From: JBBQXK01 sp052387255
Lineage (GTDB): Bacteria > Pseudomonadota > Alphaproteobacteria > Rhodobacterales > Rhodobacteraceae
DNA: 64,000 bases
Assembly: GCA_052387255.1 (NCBI GenBank)
Contig: JBQTJI010000018.1
Coordinates: 5,533 to 69,532 of the forward strand
Direction: 5' to 3'
The notes under the pieces: model-generated
Told to the model about the DNA's origin: nothing
What the model saw: the letters and a program-made list of their open reading frames with translations, nothing else
Database searches by the model: none
Position numbers and translations under genes: made by a program
In this document: positions 51,559-60,215 of the stretch, piece by piece
Position numbering within the stretch: position 1 is the stretch's first letter
Layout: the number at the start of each line of letters is the position of its first letter

Positions 51559-52478
51559 ACCTCGTGCGCCCAGGGCGGGTTGGCGCCGGGGCGGCTGACG
51601 GTGACGGCGGCGGCGCGGGTGCCGAGCGACAGGGCGGCATCCAGCGTGGCGTCGGGCAGGCTGGTGAGGGCCGCGCGGGTCAGCGCGCCGCCTGCATGCA
51701 GGGCGGCGAGGGCACCTGCGTTGAACGTGTCGCCTGCGCCGACGGTATCGGCGACCTTGACCGGCGTGGCGGCGACAAAGCGGTCCTGCGTGGCGGTCAC
51801 GGCGCGGGCCCCCCTGGCCCCTTCAGTGATCAGCACTAGTTTCGTGCCCTTCGCGATGAGGCCCCGTGCCAGCGTGGTCAGATCGCCCGGCCCTTCCAGC
51901 CAGTGCAGATCCTCGTCCGACAGTTTCACGATGTCGGCGACCGCCATCATGCCCGCGATCCGGTCGGTGTAGGCGGCGCGGTCGGGGATGGAGCCGGGGC
52001 GGATGTTGGGGTCGATCATCGTCACCCGGCCCTGGCCCGCGGCGCGCGACTGGAGCGCTGCATAGGTGCTGGCGGCGGGGTCGTGGATCAGGCTGATGCC
52101 GCCGACGAAGACGGTCGAGACGGCATCGGGCAGGGCGGGAAGATCAGTTTCGGACAACATCCGCCCGGCGGTGTTCTCGTCATAGAAGGCATAGGTCGCC
52201 TGGCCGTTCACCAGTTTCACGAAGGCCAGCGTCGTCGGGCGGCCCGAGCGTGCGGCAAGGCGGGTATCGACCTTGGATGCGGCCAGCGTGTCGATCAGGA
52301 TCTCGCCCATCAGGTCGGTCGAGAGGCCCGAGAAGAACCCGACCGGCGTGGCGAGGCGACCGAGCGCGATGGCGGTGTTGAACACGGCCCCGCCCGCGTA
52401 GGGGGCAAAGCTGGGCTCGCCTTGCGTCGAGGTGCGAGGCAGCATGTCGATCAGCGCTTCGCCGGCACACAGAATCAT
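51555..52478 (-). CDS. PfkB-family carbohydrate kinase (fructokinase-like)
   Basis: 307 residues. GGAVFNTAIALGRL sugar-binding start near 29-42 and the PfkB signature DTVGAGDTFNAG near 248-259 with catalytic Asp. Best match by pattern is fructokinase/ribokinase; sugar not certain. Coupled to dtd by a four-base overlap. Confidence 0.92.
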   Translation of the reverse strand: MILCAGEALIDMLPRTSTQGEPSFAPYAGGAVFNTAIALGRLATPVGFFSGLSTDLMGEILIDTLAASKVDTRLAARSGRPTTLAFVKLVNGQATYAFYDENTAGRMLSETDLPALPDAVSTVFVGGISLIHDPAASTYAALQSRAAGQGRVTMIDPNIRPGSIPDRAAYTDRIAGMMAVADIVKLSDEDLHWLEGPGDLTTLARGLIAKGTKLVLITEGARGARAVTATQDRFVAATPVKVADTVGAGDTFNAGALAALHAGGALTRAALTSLPDATLDAALSLGTRAAAVTVSRPGANPPWAHEV

Positions 52479-52532
52479 CGCGGGGCCTCCTTGGGCATGG
52501 CCATCAGGAATAGGGGGGCGGGGGCCGTCCTG

Positions 52533-53507
52533 TCACGCGCCAAAGAACGGGGCAAGGTTGGCGCGGATGCGGTCGAGCACGGTCGCGCCCGTCAGGTCGG
52601 GCACGAAGCGGCGTCCGGTGATCGCGTCATGTGCGGCGATGTAGGTCTGGGCGGTGCGGGCGATCATGTCGGCGGGGATGTCGGGGATCGGGTCGGCGTA
52701 GGGGTCGCAGCGGGCGGCGACCCAGGCGCGGATCACGTCCTTGTCGAAGGACGGGGGCCGGGTGCCTGCGGCAAAGGCCGCGTCATAGCCGTCGGCCAGC
52801 CAGTAGCGGCTGCTGTCGGGGGTGTGGATCTCGTCGGCGAGATACAGGATGCCCGCCTCGTCCAGCCCGAATTCGTACTTGGTGTCGACCAGGATCAGCC
52901 CGCGTTCCGCCGCCATCCGCTGCCCCCGGTCGAACAGGGCAAGGGCCGTGGCCGCGACCTGGTCCCACAGGGGGGCGGGCAGCAGGCTTCCGGCGACGAT
53001 GCGGGCGGGCGTCAGGGGTTCGTCATGGCCGCCGTCGAAGGCCTTTGATGTGGGCGTCAGGATCGGGGCGGGCAGGGGTTGGTTGTCGCGCAGGCCGTCG
53101 GGCAGGGTGAGGCCGTACATCGACCGCAGGCCCTGGCGGTACATCGTCAGGATCGAGGTGCCGGTGGTGCCCGCCAGATAGGCGCGCACGATGACCTCGA
53201 CCGGCAGGATGGTCAGGCGGCGGCCGATCACCACGTTCGGATCAGGGTAGGCCAGCACATGGTTGGGGCAGAGGTCGGCGGTCGCGTCGAACCAGTGCCG
53301 GGCGCATTCGGTAAGGACCTGGCCCTTGTGCGGGATGACGGCGAGGATGCGGTCGAAGGCCGAGATGCGGTCGGAGGCGATCAGGATGCGGCGGGCAGGT
53401 TCCGCAGCGGTGGCAGGCAGGTCGTAGCAGTCGCGGACCTTGCCGAAGTAGGGGTCGGGCAGTTCGGGAATGCGGGCATGGGGCAGGGTGCGGGAGAGGT
53501 CGATCAC
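52533..53507 (-). CDS. purC: SAICAR synthetase, long form
   Basis: 324 residues, the long (yeast ADE1-like) variant rather than the 250-residue bacterial PurC. Conserved GKVRDCYDL, LIASDRISAFD, PVEVIVRAYLAGT, LVDTKYEFG and the end-region DEIHTPDSSRYW are visible. It joins aspartate to CAIR in purine synthesis. Many Rhodobacterales also have a short PurC elsewhere; a second copy is outside the window. Preceded by an AT-rich region with a -35-like TTGACA. Confidence 0.94.
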   Translation of the reverse strand: MIDLSRTLPHARIPELPDPYFGKVRDCYDLPATAAEPARRILIASDRISAFDRILAVIPHKGQVLTECARHWFDATADLCPNHVLAYPDPNVVIGRRLTILPVEVIVRAYLAGTTGTSILTMYRQGLRSMYGLTLPDGLRDNQPLPAPILTPTSKAFDGGHDEPLTPARIVAGSLLPAPLWDQVAATALALFDRGQRMAAERGLILVDTKYEFGLDEAGILYLADEIHTPDSSRYWLADGYDAAFAAGTRPPSFDKDVIRAWVAARCDPYADPIPDIPADMIARTAQTYIAAHDAITGRRFVPDLTGATVLDRIRANLAPFFGA

Positions 53508-53586
53508 GGGGGCCTCCGGGCCGGGACGGCGGTCTTGTCGGGCCGGGTGGGGGGGATGTCAATGGGGTCGAAAAGGGCTGGGTCTA

Positions 53587-53655
53587 ACACGTGTATTAGG
53601 CGAGACAAGCATATGATAACATGATATATTTTCCGCCAAATTAGGGATCTGTCAA
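53587..53655 (-). promoter_or_regulatory. Candidate promoter and palindrome upstream of purC
   Basis: On the minus strand, TTGACA (53655-53650) is followed at 17 bp by AAAATA (53632-53627). Downstream, the 8-bp palindrome ACACGTGT lies at 53587-53594, framed by CTAA and TTAG. The stretch is strongly AT-rich for this genome. The palindrome falls in the presumed leader and may bind a regulator. Confidence 0.45.
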
Positions 53656-53677
53656 CCCTTCGGCAGGGGTTGGCCGG

Positions 53678-54655
53678 TCACGGCGGCAGGGTGACGACCA
53701 CGCTGCCCCGCTTGCGGCCCGTGTCGGCGCGGGCATGGGCGGCGGGCATCTGGGCAAAGGGCAGGACGCTGTCGATCACCGGGCGGAAGATCCCTGCCGC
53801 GGCCAGGTCGGCGAGCCGACGGATGTGTTCGGGCCGCTCTGCCGCCGGGCCGCTGAGCGAACGCCTGGTCCCCCGTCGCCGCGCCAGCATGTCGCCCAGC
53901 CCCCCGGCGATGGCCAGATAGCGCCCGCCCTCGTTCAGGATGCCCAGGCAGTCGGCAAAGCGCGTGGCGGCCACGCAATCGGCGATGACATCGAAGCGCC
54001 GCTCGGACCGGGTGACATCCGCAGACGCATAGTCGATCACCTCCGCCACCCCGAGCGCGCGGACAAGGTCGACATTGGCCGTGCCGGTCACCCCCGTCAC
54101 CACCGCCCCGGTGTGGCGGGCCAGTTGCGCCATGGCGCTGCCGACCGCGCCCGAGGCCCCGATCACCAGCAGGGACGTGCCGGGGCCGACCCCGGCCACG
54201 TCAAGGAAATGCAGGGCTGTCGAGCCGCCGAAAGACAGGGCGGCGGCCTGTTCGAAGGTCAGGCTGTCGGGCTTGCGGGCGATGGCGCCGGTGGCGGGCA
54301 TCGTGCGGTATTCGGCGTGGCAGCCGAACCTGCCGCCGGGAAAGGCGATGACGGCATCGCCGGGACGGAACGCCGTGACCCCGGCCCCGACGGCCGCGAC
54401 GACGCCCGCGCATTCCGTGCCGAGGATCGCCCGCCGTGGTCCGCGAAAGCCCAGCGCCAGCCGCGCCATCAGCCGCATCCCCGGCGGCACCCGCAGCGCC
54501 CGGACCCGCGCGTCGCCCGAACTGACGGTGGTCGCGTGGATGCGGATCAGCACCTCGCCGGGTCCCGGTACGGGAACCGGGCGCGCGTCCAGCCGCAGCA
54601 CCTGCGGCGCGCCGTAGCGGGGGCAGACCCAGGCGGACATCGTGGCGGGCAGCAT
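53678..54655 (-). CDS. Zinc-independent quinone-type NAD(P) oxidoreductase (MDR family)
   Basis: 325 residues. N-terminal GroES-like domain (PGPGEVLIRIHATTVSSGDARVR), GTECAGVVAAVG, then a Rossmann domain with VIGASGAVGSAMAQ near 160-173. Lacks the zinc-binding Cys/His set, as in quinone oxidoreductases. ATG at 54655 has GAGG upstream; 54640 is the alternative. Substrate unknown. Confidence 0.9.
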   Translation of the reverse strand: MLPATMSAWVCPRYGAPQVLRLDARPVPVPGPGEVLIRIHATTVSSGDARVRALRVPPGMRLMARLALGFRGPRRAILGTECAGVVAAVGAGVTAFRPGDAVIAFPGGRFGCHAEYRTMPATGAIARKPDSLTFEQAAALSFGGSTALHFLDVAGVGPGTSLLVIGASGAVGSAMAQLARHTGAVVTGVTGTANVDLVRALGVAEVIDYASADVTRSERRFDVIADCVAATRFADCLGILNEGGRYLAIAGGLGDMLARRRGTRRSLSGPAAERPEHIRRLADLAAAGIFRPVIDSVLPFAQMPAAHARADTGRKRGSVVVTLPP

Positions 54656-54736
54656 CGGGGGCCTCGCGTGCAAGCGTCGGGGCCGTGGGGTAGACCGCCG
54701 CTGCCGGGGCGGCAAGGTCAGGATTTCCGCACCTGG

Positions 54737-55861
54737 CTATTGCGTCATCTGCCAGACATAGGCCCCGACCCCGATCACCACGGCGGCGACGATGACCGCG
54801 ACGGCGATCTTCCACTTGCTCCACGGGCGTTCGCCCTGGACGCGGCCGGTCTGGCCGTTGACGACGAAGCGGAAGGTGCGTCCGTCGAACTTGTAGGCCG
54901 CCATCCAGATCGGCAGCAGGATGTGCTTGAAGGTTTCGGCGGAATGGGCGGTGTCGACGCTGTCGATCCGCTGCACGTCGCCGCCGATGTCGCGCATCAC
55001 GTCATGGCGGATTTGTGACGCCATGATCTCGCGCGCGCTGTTGTGACCGTCGGGCAGGGCGACGGTGTAGCCCTCGGCGGTGAAGCCGGCCAGGTAATCG
55101 GGGGTGTAGGGTTTCAGGGCCGTCAGGTCCCAAGGCTCCAGCCCCTGGGTATAGCCCTGCGGCAGGCTGGTCGATGCCAGCACCAGCACGTCGTCGAAGG
55201 CGCGCGACACCCAGCCCGATCTGCGCGACCAGCGGGTTTTCTGCACCTTTTCCTGGCGTTGCTGCGACTTGCCGTTGACGTTCACGGTGACGGTGCGGGT
55301 TTCGAAGTAGTGGTCGCCGCGCTGCCCGGCATAGCGGCTGCGGGTGGCCGCGTCGAAGGTCCAGTAGGGGGTATAGAGGCCGTCGAGCGCGCGGCCGCGC
55401 CGGGTGTATTCCACGAGGCCGTTCGGGGCGAACCACAGGCTGCCGAGCCACGCCACCATCGCCGCGCGCGCCTGGGTTTCGGTCAGCTGGAACGGGACCA
55501 GCGCCTGCGGCTTGATCTGGCGGTGGGTGCCGGTGCCGATGACCACGGGGGTCGCGCAGAACGGACAGGCGGCGGCATGGGCGGCCCCGGTAAACTCGAC
55601 CACGGCCCCGCAGGCGGGGCATGGCGTGGCGCGGGGTTCCTCCATCTGGCTGGCGGGCAGGCTGTCGTTCAGCGCGCTTTGCAGGTCAAGCTCGCCCAGG
55701 GCCTTGGTGCGGGCGCTCTCGGGGGCCTCGGGAATGGCCTGGACATTGCCGCAACTGGCGCATTTCAGTTCGGTCGCACCGGGGGCAAAGCGCAGGTCCG
55801 CGCCGCAGCTTTCGCAGGGCCAGCGGTGTTCGCCAACGTCCAGGGCGGGGGCGTCGAGCAC
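54737..55861 (-). CDS. Double zinc-ribbon protein with C-terminal membrane anchor
   Basis: 374 residues. Two zinc ribbons: CESCG...CASCG (about 16-38) and CPACG...CPFCA (about 81-102). A large beta-rich middle follows and a C-terminal transmembrane helix at about 347-370. This resembles the zinc-ribbon partner (YdjG-like) of SPFH/YdjI in PspA-type operons. GTG start, four bases after the SPFH stop. Cytoplasmic ribbons with a tail anchor suggest a membrane-tethered sensor or adaptor. Confidence 0.83.
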   Translation of the reverse strand: MLDAPALDVGEHRWPCESCGADLRFAPGATELKCASCGNVQAIPEAPESARTKALGELDLQSALNDSLPASQMEEPRATPCPACGAVVEFTGAAHAAACPFCATPVVIGTGTHRQIKPQALVPFQLTETQARAAMVAWLGSLWFAPNGLVEYTRRGRALDGLYTPYWTFDAATRSRYAGQRGDHYFETRTVTVNVNGKSQQRQEKVQKTRWSRRSGWVSRAFDDVLVLASTSLPQGYTQGLEPWDLTALKPYTPDYLAGFTAEGYTVALPDGHNSAREIMASQIRHDVMRDIGGDVQRIDSVDTAHSAETFKHILLPIWMAAYKFDGRTFRFVVNGQTGRVQGERPWSKWKIAVAVIVAAVVIGVGAYVWQMTQ

Positions 55862-55865
55862 GGGC

Positions 55866-56960
55866 CTACACTCCGGGGGGCGGCGGGGGCGGGACCATGG
55901 CGAAAAGCTGCGACAGGGCGGTGTCGGCGGCGGGTTTCCAGGCGTCCTGTCCAGGCGTCCAGACCATGCTGGCGCGGGTCAGCGTGCCCTGGGCGGCCAT
56001 CTGGCGCAATGTGCCTTCGTCGAAGGGGCCTTGCGTTGCGCCGTTGGCAGCGACGTGCCAGACGGTCGCCTGGGGGGGCGGTGGCGGCGGGGCGGCGGGT
56101 TGCGCGCCCCAGGGGCCGGGCTGGGCCATCTGGTTGGCCATGCCAAAGCCCATGGCCGCGCCCATCCCGGCGGTCATCGCCCCGCCCATGCCGGTGGCGG
56201 GGTTGGCCATCGCCTCGGCCGCGTTGAACTGCATGTACTTGTTCAGGTCGCCGACCACGCCCATCGAGGTGCGCTTGTCCATCGCGCGTTCGACCTCTTC
56301 GGGCAGGCTGATGTTCTCGATGTAGAATTCGGGCAGGGCCAGGCCGTATTCGGCGATCTTGGGGGCGATGGCCTTGGTGACGATCGACCCCAGGTCGGAG
56401 GTGTTGGCGGCCATGTCGAGGACCGGGATGCCGGACCCCGCCAGCACCTGGGAGACCTGTTGCAGGATGACGTTGCGGATCTGGTTCGACACCTCGTCGG
56501 ACGTGAATTCGCCGTCGGTACCGACGACCTCTTTCATGAACAGGGCCGGATCGGCCACGCGCATCGAGTAGGTGCCGAAGGCGCGCAGGCGGACCGGGCC
56601 GAACTCGGGGTCGCGCACCATGATCGGGTTCTTGGTGCCCCATTTCTGGTCGTTGAAGCGGGTCGTGCTGACGAAATAGACCTCGGACTTGAAGGGCGAC
56701 TGGAACCCCATCTTCCAGCTTTGCAGCGTGGTCATGATGGGCATGTTGTTGGTTTCAAGCTCGTAGAGGCCGGGGCCGAAGATGTCGGCCAGCTGCCCCT
56801 CGTGGATGAACACCGCCGCCTGGCCTTCGCGGACGGTCAGCTTGGCCCCGTACTTGATCGCCTGGCCCCGGCGCTCGAACCGCCAGACCATCGTGTCGCG
56901 GGTGTCATCCAGCCAGGCAATGACATCGACGAATTCGCCTTTGAGGAAATCGAAGACCAT
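55866..56960 (-). CDS. SPFH-GYF_2 domain protein (YdjI-like)
   Basis: 364 residues. N-terminal SPFH/Band-7 core with ERRGQAIKYGAKLTVREGQAAVF near 29-51 and the FGTYSMRVADPALFMKEVVGTDG stretch. A Gly/Met-rich low-complexity spacer (about 258-300) follows. A C-terminal GYF_2 domain carries VWHVAANGATQGPFDEGTL and VWTPGQDAWKP. B. subtilis YdjI brings PspA to stressed membranes; here the PspA partner is absent. No transmembrane helix; peripheral membrane association expected. Confidence 0.9.
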   Translation of the reverse strand: MVFDFLKGEFVDVIAWLDDTRDTMVWRFERRGQAIKYGAKLTVREGQAAVFIHEGQLADIFGPGLYELETNNMPIMTTLQSWKMGFQSPFKSEVYFVSTTRFNDQKWGTKNPIMVRDPEFGPVRLRAFGTYSMRVADPALFMKEVVGTDGEFTSDEVSNQIRNVILQQVSQVLAGSGIPVLDMAANTSDLGSIVTKAIAPKIAEYGLALPEFYIENISLPEEVERAMDKRTSMGVVGDLNKYMQFNAAEAMANPATGMGGAMTAGMGAAMGFGMANQMAQPGPWGAQPAAPPPPPPQATVWHVAANGATQGPFDEGTLRQMAAQGTLTRASMVWTPGQDAWKPAADTALSQLFAMVPPPPPPGV

Positions 56961-56970
56961 GGGAGAGTTC

Positions 56971-57150
56971 CTATTTTTGGGGCTTGGCGGGCTTTATCGC
57001 AGAAACTGCCTTGGGGGGTTTGGGAGGTAGCTGGTTGATGGACGAGGCTCCCTGCCCCCTTGCCGTCCCACTGTCTTGACCAACGACGCCTGTCCATAGT
57101 CCGCCGCCGTTCTTCGTGACACGGTAGCCTTCTACAAGCACTTTAGCCAT
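56971..57150 (-). CDS. 59-residue protein paired with DUF6338-like gene
   Basis: Opens at ATG 57150, two bases after the DUF6338-like stop, and ends ten bases before the SPFH ATG. 59 residues: a Gly-rich start (MAKVLVEGYRVTKNGGGLW) then a Lys/Pro-rich tail (PPKPPKAVSAIKPAKPQK). Not recognised, but DUF6338 genes elsewhere are followed by short basic/Pro-rich proteins as I recall. Lower G+C than the operon around it. Confidence 0.62.
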   Translation of the reverse strand: MAKVLVEGYRVTKNGGGLWTGVVGQDSGTARGQGASSINQLPPKPPKAVSAIKPAKPQK

Positions 57151-57152
57151 TG

Positions 57153-57767
57153 TCAGTCCTCGCTCTGTTCAAAAAACTCGATTGACCTCGCCCCGGTCAG
57201 TGTGACCCATCCCGAACGTTCCGGTACTACCTCGGTCCAGACACCACTCTCATCGACAGCATATAGGCGTTCGATGAACAGTCCACCATCCGACACGTCG
57301 GAACTCGCCATGGAAAATGGCCCGAAATACCCATAGACCTCGCGCCCGTCCTGATAGGCCACAAGAAGGAAGGTGGGCCCTTTCAGCCGTGCAAAGGCAT
57401 GCTCATAGGCATGTGACACCGGCTTTGAGAATGGCATGAACAAGCGTCGCAAACCTTCGGGCATGAATTTTCGGTTGATGAGCCAGCCGAACAGTGTTCC
57501 TGTCAACGCGGGTAGAAGGATCACCTCGGACATCAGTCGCAGCGTTGCAGTATATTGCTGTGCAACCAGGAGAGGCGGGATCCAGCCTGTCAGGACCAGA
57601 AAGATTGCCTGATTGATAAGGCTGAGGATGATCGCCTCGACGATGGACTCCGCCGGAGCGGGCCGTTCACCTTGGACAAATCTGGCGCGGACGGACAGGA
57701 ACACGAACCCCGAAAGCAGATACCTCGCAAAGAATTCAAAGGTATCGGGTGTCAAGAATTGACCCAT
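57153..57767 (-). CDS. DUF6338-like membrane protein
   Basis: 204 residues. Starts FARYLLSGFVFLS, with about three helices in the first 110 residues, then a soluble domain with DGREVYGYFGPFSMASS and the closing GARSIEFFEQ typical of DUF6338. Its start lies one base after the DUF2927 stop, but its G+C is clearly lower than in flanking operon genes. Function unknown; family members are often in variable or defence-like loci. Confidence 0.78.
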   Translation of the reverse strand: MGQFLTPDTFEFFARYLLSGFVFLSVRARFVQGERPAPAESIVEAIILSLINQAIFLVLTGWIPPLLVAQQYTATLRLMSEVILLPALTGTLFGWLINRKFMPEGLRRLFMPFSKPVSHAYEHAFARLKGPTFLLVAYQDGREVYGYFGPFSMASSDVSDGGLFIERLYAVDESGVWTEVVPERSGWVTLTGARSIEFFEQSED

Positions 57768-57768
57768 C

Positions 57769-58710
57769 CTAGACGCCTCCCCCCGTCATCGCCCGTGCCA
57801 GCATCTGCACCACGGGGCGCGCCTGGGCCAGCGACATGCCGGGGCGCAGCGCGGGGTTGTAGAGGATGCGCAGCATGGCTTCGTCGAGCGGCGTCAGCAG
57901 GGCGAATTCCTGGTCGTCGTTGAAGATCGAGGGGCGGGCGCGGGGGCTGTCGTTGGGCAGGCCCAACCCTTGCGCGATTTCCTCGTGCAGGCAGGCCAGG
58001 CTCATCAGGTCGGTATGTTCCGACCGGATCACCGCGAGGGCGCGCATGTAGACGCCCGAGCGCGCCTCGGACAGGACGCTGACCTGGCAATAGGTCGAGG
58101 GCGGCATCGCGGTGAAGGCGCGGATCTCGTCGGCCTGGAAGCCCGGCATGACGGCGGCGATCTCGGGGCCAAGGGCCTGCCGTTCATCCTCGGACACGAT
58201 GTAGACAAAGAAGTTGGGGGCGCTGTCGGACAGCCGGATCGGATGGCCGGTGATCCCTGCCAGCCGGGCGAGGTAGGACCCCACGCGCGCCCGTTCGGTC
58301 GCCCGCCTTTCCGCCGGAACCGAGGCCCCGAAGCGCAGCGCGACGCGGACCGGCCCCTGCCAGCGGCGCAGGATGCTTTCGGTTTCCTGCGCCACATAGC
58401 CGCCGGGACCGGCCTGGAATTCGTCGTAAAGCGCCACGCGCAGGAACGCCTCGGCCAGCATGCTGTCGCTGTAGGGCGCGTCGGTGGTGCCGGGATCGGT
58501 GCGCAAGAGGCCGCGCGACAGGAGCGTCGTCTGCACCTGCGCGAAATAGGCTCGCATCGCGGCGGATTGGGGCGTCTCGGGGGGCGGGGCGATGATGGGG
58601 GCCGGGGCCGGGGCCATGGCGACAGGTGCCGGGGCACAGGCCGACAGCACCAGCGCGCCCGAAAGGACAAGCGCGGTCAGCCGTGACAGGGCAGGCCGTG
58701 CGGGGATCAT
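57769..58710 (-). CDS. DUF2927 lipoprotein
   Basis: 313 residues. Lipobox LVLSAC with Cys at about 25, a Pro/Ala linker, then the DUF2927 domain with the conserved CLHEEIAQGLGLPNDS (His-Glu-Glu, about 237-252) and SIFNDDQEFALLTPLDE. The HEE motif resembles a metalloprotease site. ATG 58710 chosen for its signal peptide. Four bases after the TelA stop, so co-translated. Confidence 0.88.
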   Translation of the reverse strand: MIPARPALSRLTALVLSGALVLSACAPAPVAMAPAPAPIIAPPPETPQSAAMRAYFAQVQTTLLSRGLLRTDPGTTDAPYSDSMLAEAFLRVALYDEFQAGPGGYVAQETESILRRWQGPVRVALRFGASVPAERRATERARVGSYLARLAGITGHPIRLSDSAPNFFVYIVSEDERQALGPEIAAVMPGFQADEIRAFTAMPPSTYCQVSVLSEARSGVYMRALAVIRSEHTDLMSLACLHEEIAQGLGLPNDSPRARPSIFNDDQEFALLTPLDEAMLRILYNPALRPGMSLAQARPVVQMLARAMTGGGV

Positions 58711-58714
58711 GGCG

Positions 58715-59902
58715 TCAGCCGGTGGCCCCGCCCACCTGCGCGCCAAGCCCGGTGTTGCGCGCCTTGGCCGAGGCCAGCGTGTCGCGCAATTCGCCCTCCA
58801 TCTTCTGCAGTTCCACCTCGGCGGCGGCGCGGCGGGCCTTGCCCTCGTCGGCGATGGCGAGGCTTTCGTTGATGGTGGCGACCAGCGTCGCGTTGGCCTT
58901 CTTCACCGCCTCGATGTCGAAGACGCCACGCTCCATCTCGGTGCGGACGATGCGGTTGGCCTGCTGCAGGTTCTCGGCATTGGCCGTCAGCAGCTCGTTC
59001 GTCAGGTCGTTGGCGCCCCGGATCGCCTCGGCCGCCTCTCGGCTGCGCTGGATGGTGACGGCCTGGGCAAGCTGCGTCTCCCACAGGGGCACGGTGTTGA
59101 CGAGGGTGGAGTTGATCTTGGTGACGAGGCTCTTGTCGTTTTCCTGCACCAGCCGGATCGAGGGCAGCGACTGCATGGTGACCTGGCGGGTCAGTTTCAG
59201 GTCATGGACGCGGCGTTCCAGGTCATCGCGGGCGGAACGCAGGTCGCGCAGTTCCTGGGCCACCTTGACCTGTTCGGCCTCGGGGGCGGCGGCCACCGCC
59301 GCCTCTTTCGCGGGGATGTCGCGGGCGTCGATCTCTTTCAGCTTGGCCTCGCCGGCGGCGATGTACAGCGCCAGTTCGTCGTAGAATTTCAAGGTCTTGT
59401 CGTACAGGATGTCGAGCGACTTGATGTCCTTGAGCAACGTATGCTCGTGCTTCAAGAGGCCCTCGGTGATCTTGTCGATCTGGCCCTGCACATCCTCGAA
59501 CTTGGCCAGGAAGCTGGCGAAGGGGGCGGCGCGGCCCGTCAGGCGTTCCCACCAGCTGCGTTCGCGCCGGACGTCGAGTTCGTTCACCGAAAAGCCCCGG
59601 ATCGTGGTGACGATGTTGCGCAGCGCGTCGCCGGCGGGGCCCACGTCCTTGTTCTTGACGTCGGACAGCATCTCCTGGCTGATGACCTGCAGTTCGGCCT
59701 GGGCAGAGGATCCGAACCGGATGATCGACTGGGTGTTGGCCATGTCGAGTTCGGCCATGCGCCGCCTGATATCCTCGGCCACCGGGGCGGGTGCTGTCTC
59801 GAGCGGCACGATTTCGCGGCCCGGTTCGGGCAGGACGACGGCAGAGACCTTTTCCACCTCGGCCAGGGCAGCTTCGGCCTCGGTGCGGATCGTGCTGGTC
59901 AT
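58715..59902 (-). CDS. telA: TelA-family toxic anion resistance protein
   Basis: 395 residues, long alpha-helical protein predicted to be coiled coil. Core pattern GRIPFGDK-like is replaced by RGFSVNELDVRRERSWW; the distinctive LLKDIKSLDILYDKTLKFYDEL stretch (about 156-177) and LWETQLAQAVTIQRSREA are family typical. TelA homologues confer tellurite or cell-wall-stress tolerance by unknown means. Encoded between XpaC and DUF2927. ATG 59902. Confidence 0.92.
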   Translation of the reverse strand: MTSTIRTEAEAALAEVEKVSAVVLPEPGREIVPLETAPAPVAEDIRRRMAELDMANTQSIIRFGSSAQAELQVISQEMLSDVKNKDVGPAGDALRNIVTTIRGFSVNELDVRRERSWWERLTGRAAPFASFLAKFEDVQGQIDKITEGLLKHEHTLLKDIKSLDILYDKTLKFYDELALYIAAGEAKLKEIDARDIPAKEAAVAAAPEAEQVKVAQELRDLRSARDDLERRVHDLKLTRQVTMQSLPSIRLVQENDKSLVTKINSTLVNTVPLWETQLAQAVTIQRSREAAEAIRGANDLTNELLTANAENLQQANRIVRTEMERGVFDIEAVKKANATLVATINESLAIADEGKARRAAAEVELQKMEGELRDTLASAKARNTGLGAQVGGATG

Positions 59903-60215
59903 GATCTGGGTTCTCCGGGGTGGGTGCCGACGGGGCAGCATGGGTCGGGGGTCGGCGAGGCCAGGCCTGCCGGGTTCCGCCGCAGACTGCGTCAGGACGG
60001 GCGTGAATGCCAGCACGGTTTTGCGACAACGGCGGGGAATTTCCCCGGCGGCGCGGCAGGGTGGTGCGTCTTGTCGGTTCGCAACCCTGGCAAAGCGCTG
60101 GTGGTCCACAGGGTGCGGTCGCCCCGGCGAAGGCCGGGGCCTCGATGAACCGCGCACCGGGCATCGGGGCCCCGGCCTGCGCCGGGGCGACCGGTCCGGC
60201 TGGACGCGACCGCCC
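59903..60215. other. Gap inside operon holding palindromic element
   Basis: 313 bases between XpaC and TelA on the same strand. The main feature is the inverted repeat at 60118-60191; nothing coding is seen. A secondary promoter for TelA-DUF2927 could lie in 59920-60100. Confidence 0.5.
60118..60191. repeat. Long inverted repeat (alphaproteobacterial palindromic element), copy 2
   Basis: Arms 60118-60147 and 60162-60191 match at 28 of 30 positions; core CGCCCCGGCGAAGGCCGGGG on the left and the GCGCAGG variant on the right. Same family as 39625-39700 but located inside a same-strand operon between xpaC and telA. Confidence 0.9.
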
